Part shown: positions 7,441-15,595 of the stretch, in pieces
Layout: the number at the start of each line of letters is the position of its first letter
Numbering within the stretch: position 1 is the first letter of the stretch
Source of the DNA: UBA1240 sp045599185
Lineage (GTDB): Bacteria > Spirochaetota > Spirochaetia > Treponematales > Treponemataceae
Length of the DNA stretch: 64,000 nt
Assembly (NCBI GenBank): GCA_045599185.1
Contig: JAZRVO010000002.1
Span: forward strand, 1 to 64,000
Direction of reading: 5' to 3'
Made by a program: the position numbers and the translations under genes
The notes under the pieces: model-generated
The model's input: the letters and a program-made list of their open reading frames with translations, nothing else
The model's database searches: none
Told to the model about the DNA's origin: nothing

Positions 7441-8394
7441 TTACTTGGCAGCAAAATTGTCCCGAATCCAGCCGGTAATGCCTTCTGGCAAAGCCTTCCA
7501 CATTGGTTCGCCGTTTGCAAACATTAAATTTTCCTGCATCGGGTTTACAAGGCAGTGCTGCCCCATTTCAAAACCAAAATTAATTGAAGCTACTCCGCCG
7601 TCGCTGTTGCGCACAAATTCCGGAAAAAAGCACATGCAGTTTTTTGTCCGCGCCAAACGTTCTTCAAAAGGCTTTATCACTTCGTCAAAAGGGCAAAGCT
7701 CGTCACGCTTGCCGTGCAAAACCAGAATATGCGTTCCATGCCTTTCAATTGCACAAAACTCTTCCTCATTCGGCAAGTCAGAACCGCCAACGGGAATAAG
7801 CGCATCGAAAAAATCCGGGTAACGTCTGGCAAGTGTCCACACAAAATGGCCACCAGAAGAATTGCCAAAAATCAGTTTATGGGCAAGGTTTTTGCCATAT
7901 TTGGCGTATATTTCTTCAAAAAGTGCGTGCACCGGTGCCGGGTAATAGTCTTCGTGCCAGCAGCCTTCTACACTGCCGTCTTCAGTACGGTATTCGTTGG
8001 CAACGGGAATTAAAATGAAGGCACCGCCCATTTTTTCCTGATATTCGGGACTGGCGTAAAGTTCGCCGCCGCAATAGTTTATGCACAAATCGCCGTTAAG
8101 TGCGTTTGTTGCCCCGTGAAAAAACGTAAGAAGCGGATACTTTTTAGAAGAATCTGCGCCATGCTTTAACGGATTGTAAAAAAAATAAGTCATTGAAAAA
8201 GGTTCTTCGCCCTTGAAGGAAGTGCCTTTTGGCGCGGCGCAGGTAAAAGTGAATTTTTCAAAAAGGTTAAAATATTTTCCGGCCGTATAGCCCGGCGCAT
8301 AACTTACAAAATCGCCGCTTTCCATTTCGTCTTCCCACGGTGCTTTTACGTGGGTTTTCATTTCTGAAGATTTAAAAACTCCGTTGTCTTCCAT
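7441..8394 (-). CDS. Alpha/beta-hydrolase esterase, possible carbohydrate esterase
   Basis: A 317-residue cytoplasmic-looking hydrolase (no signal peptide). The nucleophile elbow is FGNSSGGH (about residue 193), the acid is in VLHGKRDELCP, and the histidine in GQHCL near the C-terminus completes a plausible Ser-Asp-His triad. An oxyanion region, LLTFFHGATN, precedes it. The overall pattern (YPLLTFFHG, EDYYPAPVHALFEEI, NSSGGHFVWTLARRYPD) recalls feruloyl or acetyl esterases and PHB-depolymerase-like enzymes. The start has AGGAG 6 nt upstream. It lies downstream of the sugar-sensor operon and directly after a phased repeat array, so it may be a target of that system. Confidence 0.75.
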   Translation of the reverse strand: MEDNGVFKSSEMKTHVKAPWEDEMESGDFVSYAPGYTAGKYFNLFEKFTFTCAAPKGTSFKGEEPFSMTYFFYNPLKHGADSSKKYPLLTFFHGATNALNGDLCINYCGGELYASPEYQEKMGGAFILIPVANEYRTEDGSVEGCWHEDYYPAPVHALFEEIYAKYGKNLAHKLIFGNSSGGHFVWTLARRYPDFFDALIPVGGSDLPNEEEFCAIERHGTHILVLHGKRDELCPFDEVIKPFEERLARTKNCMCFFPEFVRNSDGGVASINFGFEMGQHCLVNPMQENLMFANGEPMWKALPEGITGWIRDNFAAK

Positions 8395-8471
8395 AAAATG
8401 CTCCTATTTTTCATTAATTTTGTTCTAGGTTCAATTTCGAGTTCGGTATAAAAGGCCAAAACGCACGTTTT

Positions 8472-8511
8472 TGCAGAACAGTGCAGAAAATTGCGAACCA
8501 TTGCACAACAG
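8472..8511 (-). repeat. Four tandem 10-bp repeats upstream of the esterase
   Basis: On the plus strand the units are TGCAGAACAG (8472-8481), TGCAGAAAAT (8482-8491), TGCGAACCAT (8492-8501) and TGCACAACAG (8502-8511), consensus TGCANAACAK. The period of one helical turn puts every unit on the same face of DNA. The array lies between the stop of the sugar-binding lipoprotein gene and the esterase start, upstream of the esterase. Direct repeats in phase are what AraC-type regulators commonly bind. Confidence 0.65.
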
Positions 8512-8531
8512 TCCAAATTGAACAAAACCAG

Positions 8532-9578
8532 TTACCGGGCATAGCGGTAAATTTCTTCTTCCGTGTGAAAGCCTGTTTTAATTATCACGTCGTCAATATT
8601 TTTGGCGGTAACAAGCTGCGGGTCTAGCCACAAAACAGGAATCCGCCCGAAACCGTTGTCGATTTCTTCACTTATTGACGGCAAATCGGCAGTCTTTTTA
8701 CCCTTGGCCAGTTCTACCGCACATTCTGCGGCTTTTTGGGCAAGCTGGGTAATGGGCTTGTACACGGTTAAAGTCTGCACGCCGGCAATAACGCGCTGAC
8801 ATGCGGCAATGTCAGCATCCTGTCCGCTTACAAGCACATTGCCAATTCGGTGTTCCGTCAAACTGCGCAAAACCGTTTCTGCAACCGCGTCGTTGCCGCA
8901 TAAAACGCCGTCAGGAACAAAACCGCTGTCCAAGAGGTCATTCATCTTGCGGTAAGAAAGGTCATAATTCCATTCTTCCGTATAAAATTCGCTGTAAATG
9001 GAAATGGAACTTTTTGAAAGAACATTGTGAATGCCTTCGCTCATCATGTGCATGTTGTAATCTTCCGGCGCACCCAAAATGCAGCACCATTTTCCGTAAT
9101 TTTTATGCTCCAAAAGTCCCTGCGCCATAAGTTCGCCGGACTTGCGGCTGTTGATGGTTATGTAAAGGTCTACCGGCGTGTTTACCATTAAACGGTCGTA
9201 GGAAATAACCGGAATACCGGCATCAACGGCATTCTGCACAACTTCCGCCAGCGAATCCGCACTTTTAGGTACAATTACCAGCACGTCAACCTTGGAGTCG
9301 ATTAAATACTGAATCTGCTTAATCTGTTCGTTTACGTCGTTGCCAGCGTCCTGCACAATTACCGAAGCACCGTTTTCTCTGGCAGTTGCCATAAAAACAT
9401 CGCAGTCGCGCCGCCAGCGTTCAATAACAAAACTGTCAATCGAAAAACCAATGGTCAGTTCCTGTTTTTTTTGCGGCAAAACGGGTTTGTTTTCAGTTTT
9501 GGGCTTGCAGGCGCAAAGCATGGCGGCTGCTAATGTTGAAAAAATAAAAAAACTTACCAGTTTAAAAAAACGTTGCAT
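8532..9578 (-). CDS. Sugar-binding lipoprotein, periplasmic-binding-protein type I
   Basis: The 348-residue precursor has a signal peptide ending in the lipobox LCAC (cysteine about residue 24), so it is a membrane-attached lipoprotein. The mature part is a type I periplasmic binding protein like XylF/ChvE/RbsB: ELTIGFSIDSFVIERWRRD, VDVLVIVPKSADSL, AGIPVISYDRLM, VLVSGQDADIAAC and MTVYKPITQ-like TLTVYKPITQLAQ. These residues fit xylose/ribose-type ligands. Usually an ABC ATPase and permease are encoded next to it, but neither is present here. It follows the regulator gene by about 107 nt in the same direction, suggesting a role in sensing rather than transport, or a transporter elsewhere. Confidence 0.85.
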   Translation of the reverse strand: MQRFFKLVSFFIFSTLAAAMLCACKPKTENKPVLPQKKQELTIGFSIDSFVIERWRRDCDVFMATARENGASVIVQDAGNDVNEQIKQIQYLIDSKVDVLVIVPKSADSLAEVVQNAVDAGIPVISYDRLMVNTPVDLYITINSRKSGELMAQGLLEHKNYGKWCCILGAPEDYNMHMMSEGIHNVLSKSSISIYSEFYTEEWNYDLSYRKMNDLLDSGFVPDGVLCGNDAVAETVLRSLTEHRIGNVLVSGQDADIAACQRVIAGVQTLTVYKPITQLAQKAAECAVELAKGKKTADLPSISEEIDNGFGRIPVLWLDPQLVTAKNIDDVIIKTGFHTEEEIYRYAR

Positions 9579-9685
9579 ATATTTCCCTTTTCGCAGAATG
9601 ATGTGCAGTTAAAAATATTTTAGGGCATATCCGTCAAATAGTAAATTTTTCTTTAAAATCCGCAGTTCTTGCCGCTGCCCGGAAT

Positions 9686-11266
9686 TTACAGATTGCGGAA
9701 TTCAGTGGGGGTTACGCCGAATTTTTTGCGGAAAACCTTGCTGAAGTAATTCTGGTCCGGGTAGCCGGTTGCCCACGACAATTCCTTTATGCTCAGCTTT
9801 CCTTCTTTCAGCAGTTCCTTGGCTTTTTCCAGCCGCAAATCCGTAACATAATCAATAAAGTTTTCGCCGGTTTCTTCCTTAAAAAGCTTGCTTAAATAAA
9901 ACGGGTTTACGTTAACATAAGCCGCCGCTTCTTCCAGCGAAATGCCGTCAGAAAGATGTTCCTGAATGAAACTGCGAGTTTTTTCAATTACAGGGTTCTG
10001 CTTAACGCTTTTTACCTTGTCAATTGCAATGCAGTAGGCGCAAAGCTGTCCCAGTACAAACTGTTCAAGCTCGCTGAAAATGTTTGTGGTTTTAAAAATG
10101 GCAAAAGTACCGCTACCCGGGCTGGCATCTTTTTCAAAAGGCGTGCCTGCCGCGGTACAAAAAGTAGCGGCGGTATTTTTTGCCGTAACAACCAGCGTAA
10201 AAAGCCGGTCTTTAATCAAATCGATGTCGTCTTTAAGGCCGCGGCGCAAAAGCGGAAAATACAGAGCCGCCGTAGATTGCAAAGTTTTTTCGTCACCGGC
10301 CTGCAAGCGCCGCAAAATCTGCTGTTCAAGGCTTAAAATCTGGTTAAATTCGTCGGTTGCATTTTGCGCCGCACTGTCTATAAAAGCCACACCGCCCACG
10401 CTGTTGCAAAGCGCAAGGGCTGCAAGTGCCTGATTATAGGCAATCTGGGTAAATTCCATATTTTCTTCAATGCCGCTAACGCCCACGCGCACGTTAGAAC
10501 CGATTTTCAGGCTCAGCTGGCGGTACAGAATGTTCATCAGCTGGTGCTGGGCAAAAGTGCTCTGTTCCGGCGTTGCCAAAACTTCGCAGGGCACGTAGCA
10601 AATTACCCGGTTCATCATAAGCGGCCCCACAATTGCATCGGTGCAGTTGCGAAGACAGTCGCGCACTTTGTCATAAAGTTCGCTGCGGTCTGGTTCTTCA
10701 ACCTGTGGCAGTTCTATGCAGCAGTAAAAATACGCTTCACTGGAAATATTTAAAAATTCCAGATACGGTTCCATGTCGCGGCTGGTATCAATTGAAAAAA
10801 TTGAAGAATAAATGAAATCGCTTTCTACAATGGGCGAAACAAAACGCAGCTTTTCCTTCAGCTGAAGGTCGGAAGTTAGTTTTCCGCGGTTAGAATCCAC
10901 CACTTGCATTGCATCGCGCAAAGTTTGCGTTACAAGGTTACGGTTTACAGGCTTGGTCAGATACTTGAACACGCCCAAATCAATTGCTTCCTGTGCATAC
11001 TGAAAGCGGTCAAAAGCACTTAAAACAATCATCACCGAATTAGGACTTGTAGCTTTCATTTCGCGTATGGCTTCTAGTCCGGTTAAACCCGGCATGTTTA
11101 TGTCTATAAAGGCAATGTCTATTTTTGTCTGGTTAAAAATCTGCACGGCCTCGCTGCCGGAATAGGCAGAAAAAATGCAAACCTTGCCGTCAAATTCTTT
11201 CTGAATTATAAAGGAAAGTGTATCAATAACAATTTGTTCGTCATCTGTCAGCAGAATGTTGTACAT
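9686..11266 (-). CDS. YesN-type response regulator, receiver plus AraC DNA-binding domain
   Basis: The 526-residue protein starts with a receiver domain with the acidic pair D8/D9, phospho-acceptor D55 in IDINMPG, and K105 in YLTKP. A long middle region of about 300 residues follows, as in YesN relatives. The last 100 residues are two AraC helix-turn-helix units (GISLEEAAAYVNVNPFYLSKLFKEETG and LSIKELSWATGYPDQNYFSKVFRKKFG). It is the DNA-binding output of the histidine kinase gene it overlaps by 26 nt. Likely targets are the neighbouring sugar-binding lipoprotein and esterase genes. Confidence 0.92.
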   Translation of the reverse strand: MYNILLTDDEQIVIDTLSFIIQKEFDGKVCIFSAYSGSEAVQIFNQTKIDIAFIDINMPGLTGLEAIREMKATSPNSVMIVLSAFDRFQYAQEAIDLGVFKYLTKPVNRNLVTQTLRDAMQVVDSNRGKLTSDLQLKEKLRFVSPIVESDFIYSSIFSIDTSRDMEPYLEFLNISSEAYFYCCIELPQVEEPDRSELYDKVRDCLRNCTDAIVGPLMMNRVICYVPCEVLATPEQSTFAQHQLMNILYRQLSLKIGSNVRVGVSGIEENMEFTQIAYNQALAALALCNSVGGVAFIDSAAQNATDEFNQILSLEQQILRRLQAGDEKTLQSTAALYFPLLRRGLKDDIDLIKDRLFTLVVTAKNTAATFCTAAGTPFEKDASPGSGTFAIFKTTNIFSELEQFVLGQLCAYCIAIDKVKSVKQNPVIEKTRSFIQEHLSDGISLEEAAAYVNVNPFYLSKLFKEETGENFIDYVTDLRLEKAKELLKEGKLSIKELSWATGYPDQNYFSKVFRKKFGVTPTEFRNL

Positions 11267-12884
11267 TTGGAATCCTTACAATAAAGCAGGCACCCTGTCC
11301 TGCCGGGTTTTGGTCAATATCAAAAACCTGGTCGCTAGCATAATAAAGGCGCAGCCGTTCAATTACGTTATAAAGACCAATGCCGTGGCCTTCCTTTACT
11401 TCGCCGCCGTCGCCTGTCTGCACCGGCACTGTGCCGCGGCTTAAAAGCTGTATGCGCGTTTTCGGGTCTATGCCCGGGCCGTTGTCGCAAACCGTTATCT
11501 GGGTAAAACCACCGATAAAATCAATGTTTTTTTTCGTTTTTTCAGCTTGCAGAATATTGCCGGGCTGCGCCGCGTTTTCCGTCACGTTTTCTGCAAAAGC
11601 CGCCGGTACAAACCCTGCCCCGCCTTCAGCCTGCAATGGCGCATGACTGCTAACCACAAGCTTGATAACGCCGCCACTGCTAAAACCTGCCAGCCCGTGG
11701 CGAATGCAGTTTTCCACAAGCGGCTGTAAAATCATGCTTGGCATTCTTTCGTTTAAATTTTCAGTTTCAATCTGCTTTTCAAATACAAATTTATTACCGA
11801 AGCGCACTTTCATAATGTAAACATAATTGTCCACAATCCGCAATTCTTCCTGCAAGGTTGTGTCACGGTCTACCTGCTGAATATTATAGCGGAAAAAATC
11901 GGCAATCTGTTCTATAAAATAGCAGGTTTTGTCCGCGCCTTCCATTGTTGCAAGGCCAGCCCCAGTGTTAAGCGTGTTGAACAGAAAATGCGGATTAATC
12001 TGTGCCTGCAATGCCTTAAGCTGGGCATCCTTGTAAAGCGCCGCCATTCGTATTTCCTTTTCCTTAAGTTCGGTTTCTTTTACGGCGTTTTCCCAAATCG
12101 TATCAATGTATTCACGTATGCTTACAATCATGCGGTTAAAGGCAAGGCAAATATTTCCCACTTCGTCCTGACTTTCAATTGGCAAAAGAGGAATGTCAAA
12201 GTGGCGTTCTGCAATGCGGTGGGCAACTTTTGAAATTTCAACCAGCGGCCGGGTAATGCTTGTTACAAGAACATAAACGATTAGAAAACTTAAAAACATC
12301 AGTGCCAGAAGGGCAAAAAAGCCAACTGAACCGGCGCGGCGGAAAGAACTGAGGGTAAAATTGTAGCGGGCAATGTTCTTGTGGAAATATTCGCTGTTAA
12401 GCCTGCCAACTTCGGCACTAAGCATGGCATAAACTTTTACCGCGTTTCTGTAACTGGCATCGGCAGCAACCGGGTTATTGGCGCGCCGGGCAGAAATTGC
12501 AGATTCGCCGTACTGAAGGAAACTGGTCTGAAGGCGGCTTACCTTGTATTCAAGCAAACGGATTTCGTTGGTGCCGGGTTTTGAAGGAAAATTCAAATCG
12601 TTGTTTTCTAGTTTTGAACGGATGCTGTAATACTTGTTTATGCTTTCAAAAGTGCGCACCTGCATGTATTCTTCAAGGGCGTCCTGTGCCTGGGCAATTA
12701 AAAGCGAATATTCGTCGAGTTTTGAGTTTGTGTTGTAAGAATCTGCAACAGATTCTACTACATTTGAAAAAACCAGAACTACGCAGAAAAAAAACAGAGC
12801 CATAATGCCGCTTGTAACCAGAAAACTAAGCAGAAGTTTGGTGCGCATGCTTAAACGCTGAAAAAGTGAAAATTTTTCTTTCAT
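11241..12884 (-). CDS. LytS/YesM-type sensor histidine kinase
   Basis: This 547-residue membrane kinase has TM1 at about 16-42, an extracytoplasmic helical region, TM2 at about 185-210, a HAMP linker (about 211-262), a coiled coil, then the His_kinase box LQAQINPHFLFNTLN with the phospho-histidine at about 299. The ATPase part has the N box LVENCIRHGL, the G1 box DNGPGID and the G2 box GHGIGLYNVIERL. A stretch of about 50 residues between the N and G1 boxes (AEGGAGFVPAAFAENVTENAA) is longer than usual. Its ATG overlaps the stop of the anchored sugar-binding protein (ATGA). It should phosphorylate the adjacent YesN-type regulator. Confidence 0.93.
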   Translation of the reverse strand: MKEKFSLFQRLSMRTKLLLSFLVTSGIMALFFFCVVLVFSNVVESVADSYNTNSKLDEYSLLIAQAQDALEEYMQVRTFESINKYYSIRSKLENNDLNFPSKPGTNEIRLLEYKVSRLQTSFLQYGESAISARRANNPVAADASYRNAVKVYAMLSAEVGRLNSEYFHKNIARYNFTLSSFRRAGSVGFFALLALMFLSFLIVYVLVTSITRPLVEISKVAHRIAERHFDIPLLPIESQDEVGNICLAFNRMIVSIREYIDTIWENAVKETELKEKEIRMAALYKDAQLKALQAQINPHFLFNTLNTGAGLATMEGADKTCYFIEQIADFFRYNIQQVDRDTTLQEELRIVDNYVYIMKVRFGNKFVFEKQIETENLNERMPSMILQPLVENCIRHGLAGFSSGGVIKLVVSSHAPLQAEGGAGFVPAAFAENVTENAAQPGNILQAEKTKKNIDFIGGFTQITVCDNGPGIDPKTRIQLLSRGTVPVQTGDGGEVKEGHGIGLYNVIERLRLYYASDQVFDIDQNPAGQGACFIVRIPNVQHSADR

Positions 12885-13951
12885 TCTTCCACCGCCTTAA
12901 AATTAATTTCTGTCATTGTTCTGCCGCGCAAAACCCTTATTTCGTTGGGAATGTAAACGTTTGCGCTGCCGTTTTTTATGTATTCAAAAATCTGCGTCAT
13001 GGCAAGCCGTCCGTTTTTTTCGGCATTAAAAGAAACCAGTGCCTGCAAAACGCCTTTCTGCAAAAGTTCCTTCGTTTTTTCACTTTCTTCAAAACCAATT
13101 ACGGCAATTGAAGTTCTGTTCAAATCCAGCACGGTTTGTGCAACGCGCAAAGTGTCTGCGTGGCTAAGGCACAGTACGCAGTTAATGTCTCGCCGGGCAA
13201 TAAGTTCCTGCCAAATAAAATCGTCCGGGTTAATGGACTGGGCATCTTTAAATGGCAAAATCTGCACGTTTATCCTCTTAACAGAAATTGTGCCGCCGTC
13301 TTCGCTTTCATCCATTGCTGCATAATATTCGTTTAGTGCCTGATTCATGTTTGCAATCAGCTGGTTCGTCGTTTCACGGTTATGCACCGAATCAACGGGA
13401 ATTAGCAGGTTGCCGCCACTGGGGCAAAACATAAGTACCGTTTTTGCAAGAATCTGACCAAGTTCAAATTTATTCGGGCCAATATAGCAGATTGAATTGC
13501 TGTAAGGATTCTGCTGGCCAAGGCACACCAAAGGTATTTCTTTGCCCCAGGCGTCTCTGGGCGTATGAACAATTTGCGTATCGCTGTCAATGTATGCAAT
13601 TATGCCGCTTGCACCAAGGGCAGAAGCATATTCCAGCTTGTCCAAAATTGAATCATCTTCCGTCTGACTGGAAGAAAGTAAAAGTTCCACAACGGCATTG
13701 TAATCGGCAGCGACATCAACAGCACCCTGATAAACCTGACGCAGATAATCGGCATTGTTGCGGCTGCCGGCAATTATTACGTGATGATTCATCAAATCAT
13801 TTTCCTGCTGACTGTTCTGTTCTGCAAACTGAAAGGCTTTTAAAATATAAAGCAAAATAAAACCGCAGACGGCCAAAAGAAAAAGCAGGAAAATGGCTGC
13901 CAGAATGTTTTTTTTTGGTGAATTCAAATGCTGCTGTAAACCGATTTTCAT
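12881..13951 (-). CDS. Membrane-anchored sugar-binding sensor protein
   Basis: A 356-residue type I periplasmic binding protein held by an uncleaved N-terminal helix (residues about 15-38, ILAAIFLLFLLAVCGFILL). There is no lipobox or signal-peptidase site. The binding-protein fold is recognisable in HHVIIAGSRNNADYLRQVYQGAVD, GASGIIAYIDSD, IPLVCLGQQNPYSNS, IAVIGFEESEK and LQALVSFNAEKNG. It heads the operon with the LytS/YesM kinase and the YesN regulator, the same arrangement as the XylFII-LytS-YesN xylose-sensing system of clostridia, in which the anchored binding protein activates the kinase. The ligand here is unknown. Confidence 0.85.
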   Translation of the reverse strand: MKIGLQQHLNSPKKNILAAIFLLFLLAVCGFILLYILKAFQFAEQNSQQENDLMNHHVIIAGSRNNADYLRQVYQGAVDVAADYNAVVELLLSSSQTEDDSILDKLEYASALGASGIIAYIDSDTQIVHTPRDAWGKEIPLVCLGQQNPYSNSICYIGPNKFELGQILAKTVLMFCPSGGNLLIPVDSVHNRETTNQLIANMNQALNEYYAAMDESEDGGTISVKRINVQILPFKDAQSINPDDFIWQELIARRDINCVLCLSHADTLRVAQTVLDLNRTSIAVIGFEESEKTKELLQKGVLQALVSFNAEKNGRLAMTQIFEYIKNGSANVYIPNEIRVLRGRTMTEINFKAVEE

Positions 13952-13959
13952 ACTGTTAA

Positions 13960-13988
13960 ATAATATTCCCGTTTTTAATTTTTTTCAA
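13960..13988 (-). promoter_or_regulatory. Promoter of the sugar-sensor operon, predicts a leaderless mRNA
   Basis: On the minus strand TTGAAA (13983-13988), a 17-bp spacer and TATTAT (13960-13965) are followed by 8 nt and the ATG at 13951. The expected start is near 13953, leaving about 2 nt of leader and no ribosome-binding site. Confidence 0.65.
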
Positions 13989-14051
13989 CTTTTGCAAAAG
14001 CACCTTAAATTTTACGCCTTAATTTACTCGTGTTGATAATGAAAAAAGATT

Positions 14052-14057
14052 TATAAT
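14052..14057 (+). promoter_or_regulatory. -10 box of the atypical response regulator gene
   Basis: TATAAT preceded by GATT and an A-rich tract. A TTGATA about 13 bp upstream is too close to be an ideal -35. The transcript would start near 14064 and use the GAGGAAG site before ATG 14163. Confidence 0.5.
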
Positions 14058-14162
14058 ATAACAAGTTTTTAATGTACAAACTCCGAAATATTGTTTTACT
14101 CTGTTAATGGCTTTATAACGCTATACAGAAACAACAAACAGAAAAAGCCAGCGAGGAAGTTT

Positions 14163-14858
14163 ATGAACAAAACAGTTTTAATTGCCGACAACGACAGCAG
14201 CTGGCAAAATTTGCTGGCCGAAAAGCTTGAAACCAGCGGTTTCAACGTTGTTACTGCCACTAATTCAACCGAAGCCCAGAATATAGGGCAGAACAATTCA
14301 ATAGGACTGATACTTTTAGGTACAAACCTTTCTGAATTAAATGGAATTGACATCTGCCAGAACCTGCGCAGCAATAACGTAATAATTCCCCTTATGTTTG
14401 CTGCCGAAAGTGCCCAGCCGGAACAGATTGTAGAAGCACTTAGCAATGGCGGCGATGATTTTATTCTTAAATCAGCTTCAGTTGAAGAAATAATGGCACG
14501 CATCAGTGCCCACATTCACCGCTTCAGTTCTGCAAAGGCGCAAAGCGAAATTACCAAACAGAACGAAGAGCCGGAACTGGTTATAAACCTGCGGAAAGGT
14601 TTTCTAATCGTTCACGGCGAAAAAGTGCAGCTTTTAGCACAGGAAATTAAACTTCTGGAATTTATGTACATGCATCAGGGCGAACTGATTGACCGCGACA
14701 GGCTTTTAAACGAAGTTTGGGGCTACGAAAAACTGGACATAAGTACACGCACAATTGACGTGCACATTGCGCGCCTGCGCCAGAAAATGGGCGACACCGA
14801 AGTGCCGAAATATTTGCAGACTGTTCGCGGCGTTGGCTATAAGTTTATTGCGCCGTAA
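14163..14858 (+). CDS. OmpR-type response regulator lacking the phospho-acceptor aspartate
   Basis: The start at 14163 was chosen over an in-frame one 72 nt upstream because GAGGAAG lies 3 nt before it and the receiver domain begins there. The protein has 231 residues. In the receiver, ADND keeps the acidic pocket, but the site after LILL that should be aspartate is glycine (G53 in LILLGTNL), the conserved Thr/Ser region reads MFAAES, and KP reads KS. The C-terminal winged helix is complete (IKLLEFMYMHQGELIDRDRLL, RTIDVHIARLRQKMG, VRGVGYKF). It probably acts without aspartyl phosphorylation. No kinase gene is adjacent. Its 3' end overlaps aat tail-to-tail by 22 nt. Confidence 0.9.
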   Translation: MNKTVLIADNDSSWQNLLAEKLETSGFNVVTATNSTEAQNIGQNNSIGLILLGTNLSELNGIDICQNLRSNNVIIPLMFAAESAQPEQIVEALSNGGDDFILKSASVEEIMARISAHIHRFSSAKAQSEITKQNEEPELVINLRKGFLIVHGEKVQLLAQEIKLLEFMYMHQGELIDRDRLLNEVWGYEKLDISTRTIDVHIARLRQKMGDTEVPKYLQTVRGVGYKFIAP

Positions 14859-15538
14859 AGTTTCTGGGGCAAAAACTCGCCCAAATAATGCAAAAATGCC
14901 GACCTGCTGATGTTCTTTCCGCCGAAACGCGCCACATGGTCGGTATAAACCTGTGAATCGATAAGTTTGCCGCCGGCGTTTTTAAAAGCCTGCACAAAAG
15001 TACAGAATGCGGCTTTTGAAGCGTTGTCAACCGTGGCAAACATTGATTCGCCGTAAAAAACACTGCCAATGCAAACACCGTAAAAACCGCCTACAAGTTC
15101 GCCGTCTTTCCACGCTTCAACAGAATGGGCAAAACCTTCTTCGTAAAAATCGCAGTAAGCATCAATCATTTCGTCAGTTATCCACGTAGAATCCTGCCCG
15201 GGGCGATTTTGCTGCGCACAAGCAGTAATAACTTTTTCAAAACAGGCATCAATTGAAAATGAAAAAACTTTCTGATTAAGCACGCGGCGCAGGCTTTTGG
15301 GCACGTGCAAGTCTTCAGGAAAAAGCACAAAACGCGGATCAGGACACCACCACAAAATCGGGTCATCGTCGCTGAACCATGGAAAAATGCCCTGCAAATA
15401 GGCAGAAAGCAGCATGCCCGGCGAAAGGTTGCCGCCGGAAACGACTACGCCGCTTTCGCTTTCTTCCGGGTTTGGAAACTGGAGGAACTGGTCAATAGAA
15501 AAATACGGAAAATCGTCTTCGGCTTTTTTTCTGCTCAT
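14837..15538 (-). CDS. aat: Leucyl/phenylalanyl-tRNA--protein transferase
   Basis: A 233-residue protein matching Aat over its length: LSPGMLLSAYLQGIFPWF, ILWWCPDPRFVLFPEDLH, then GELVGGFYGVCIGSVFYGESMF-type core and KLIDSQVYTDHVARFGGKNISRSAFL at the end. The enzyme adds Leu or Phe from aminoacyl-tRNA to proteins with N-terminal Lys or Arg, creating an N-degron. It is the last gene of clpS-clpA-aat, so the tagging enzyme, the adaptor and the unfoldase are encoded together. Confidence 0.95.
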   Translation of the reverse strand: MSRKKAEDDFPYFSIDQFLQFPNPEESESGVVVSGGNLSPGMLLSAYLQGIFPWFSDDDPILWWCPDPRFVLFPEDLHVPKSLRRVLNQKVFSFSIDACFEKVITACAQQNRPGQDSTWITDEMIDAYCDFYEEGFAHSVEAWKDGELVGGFYGVCIGSVFYGESMFATVDNASKAAFCTFVQAFKNAGGKLIDSQVYTDHVARFGGKNISRSAFLHYLGEFLPQKLYGAINL

Positions 15539-15595
15539 TGGTCTTATTCTGTTTTAAAGCCATTAAAGCTGCGGGGCGCGCATAATTTCAAGTTT

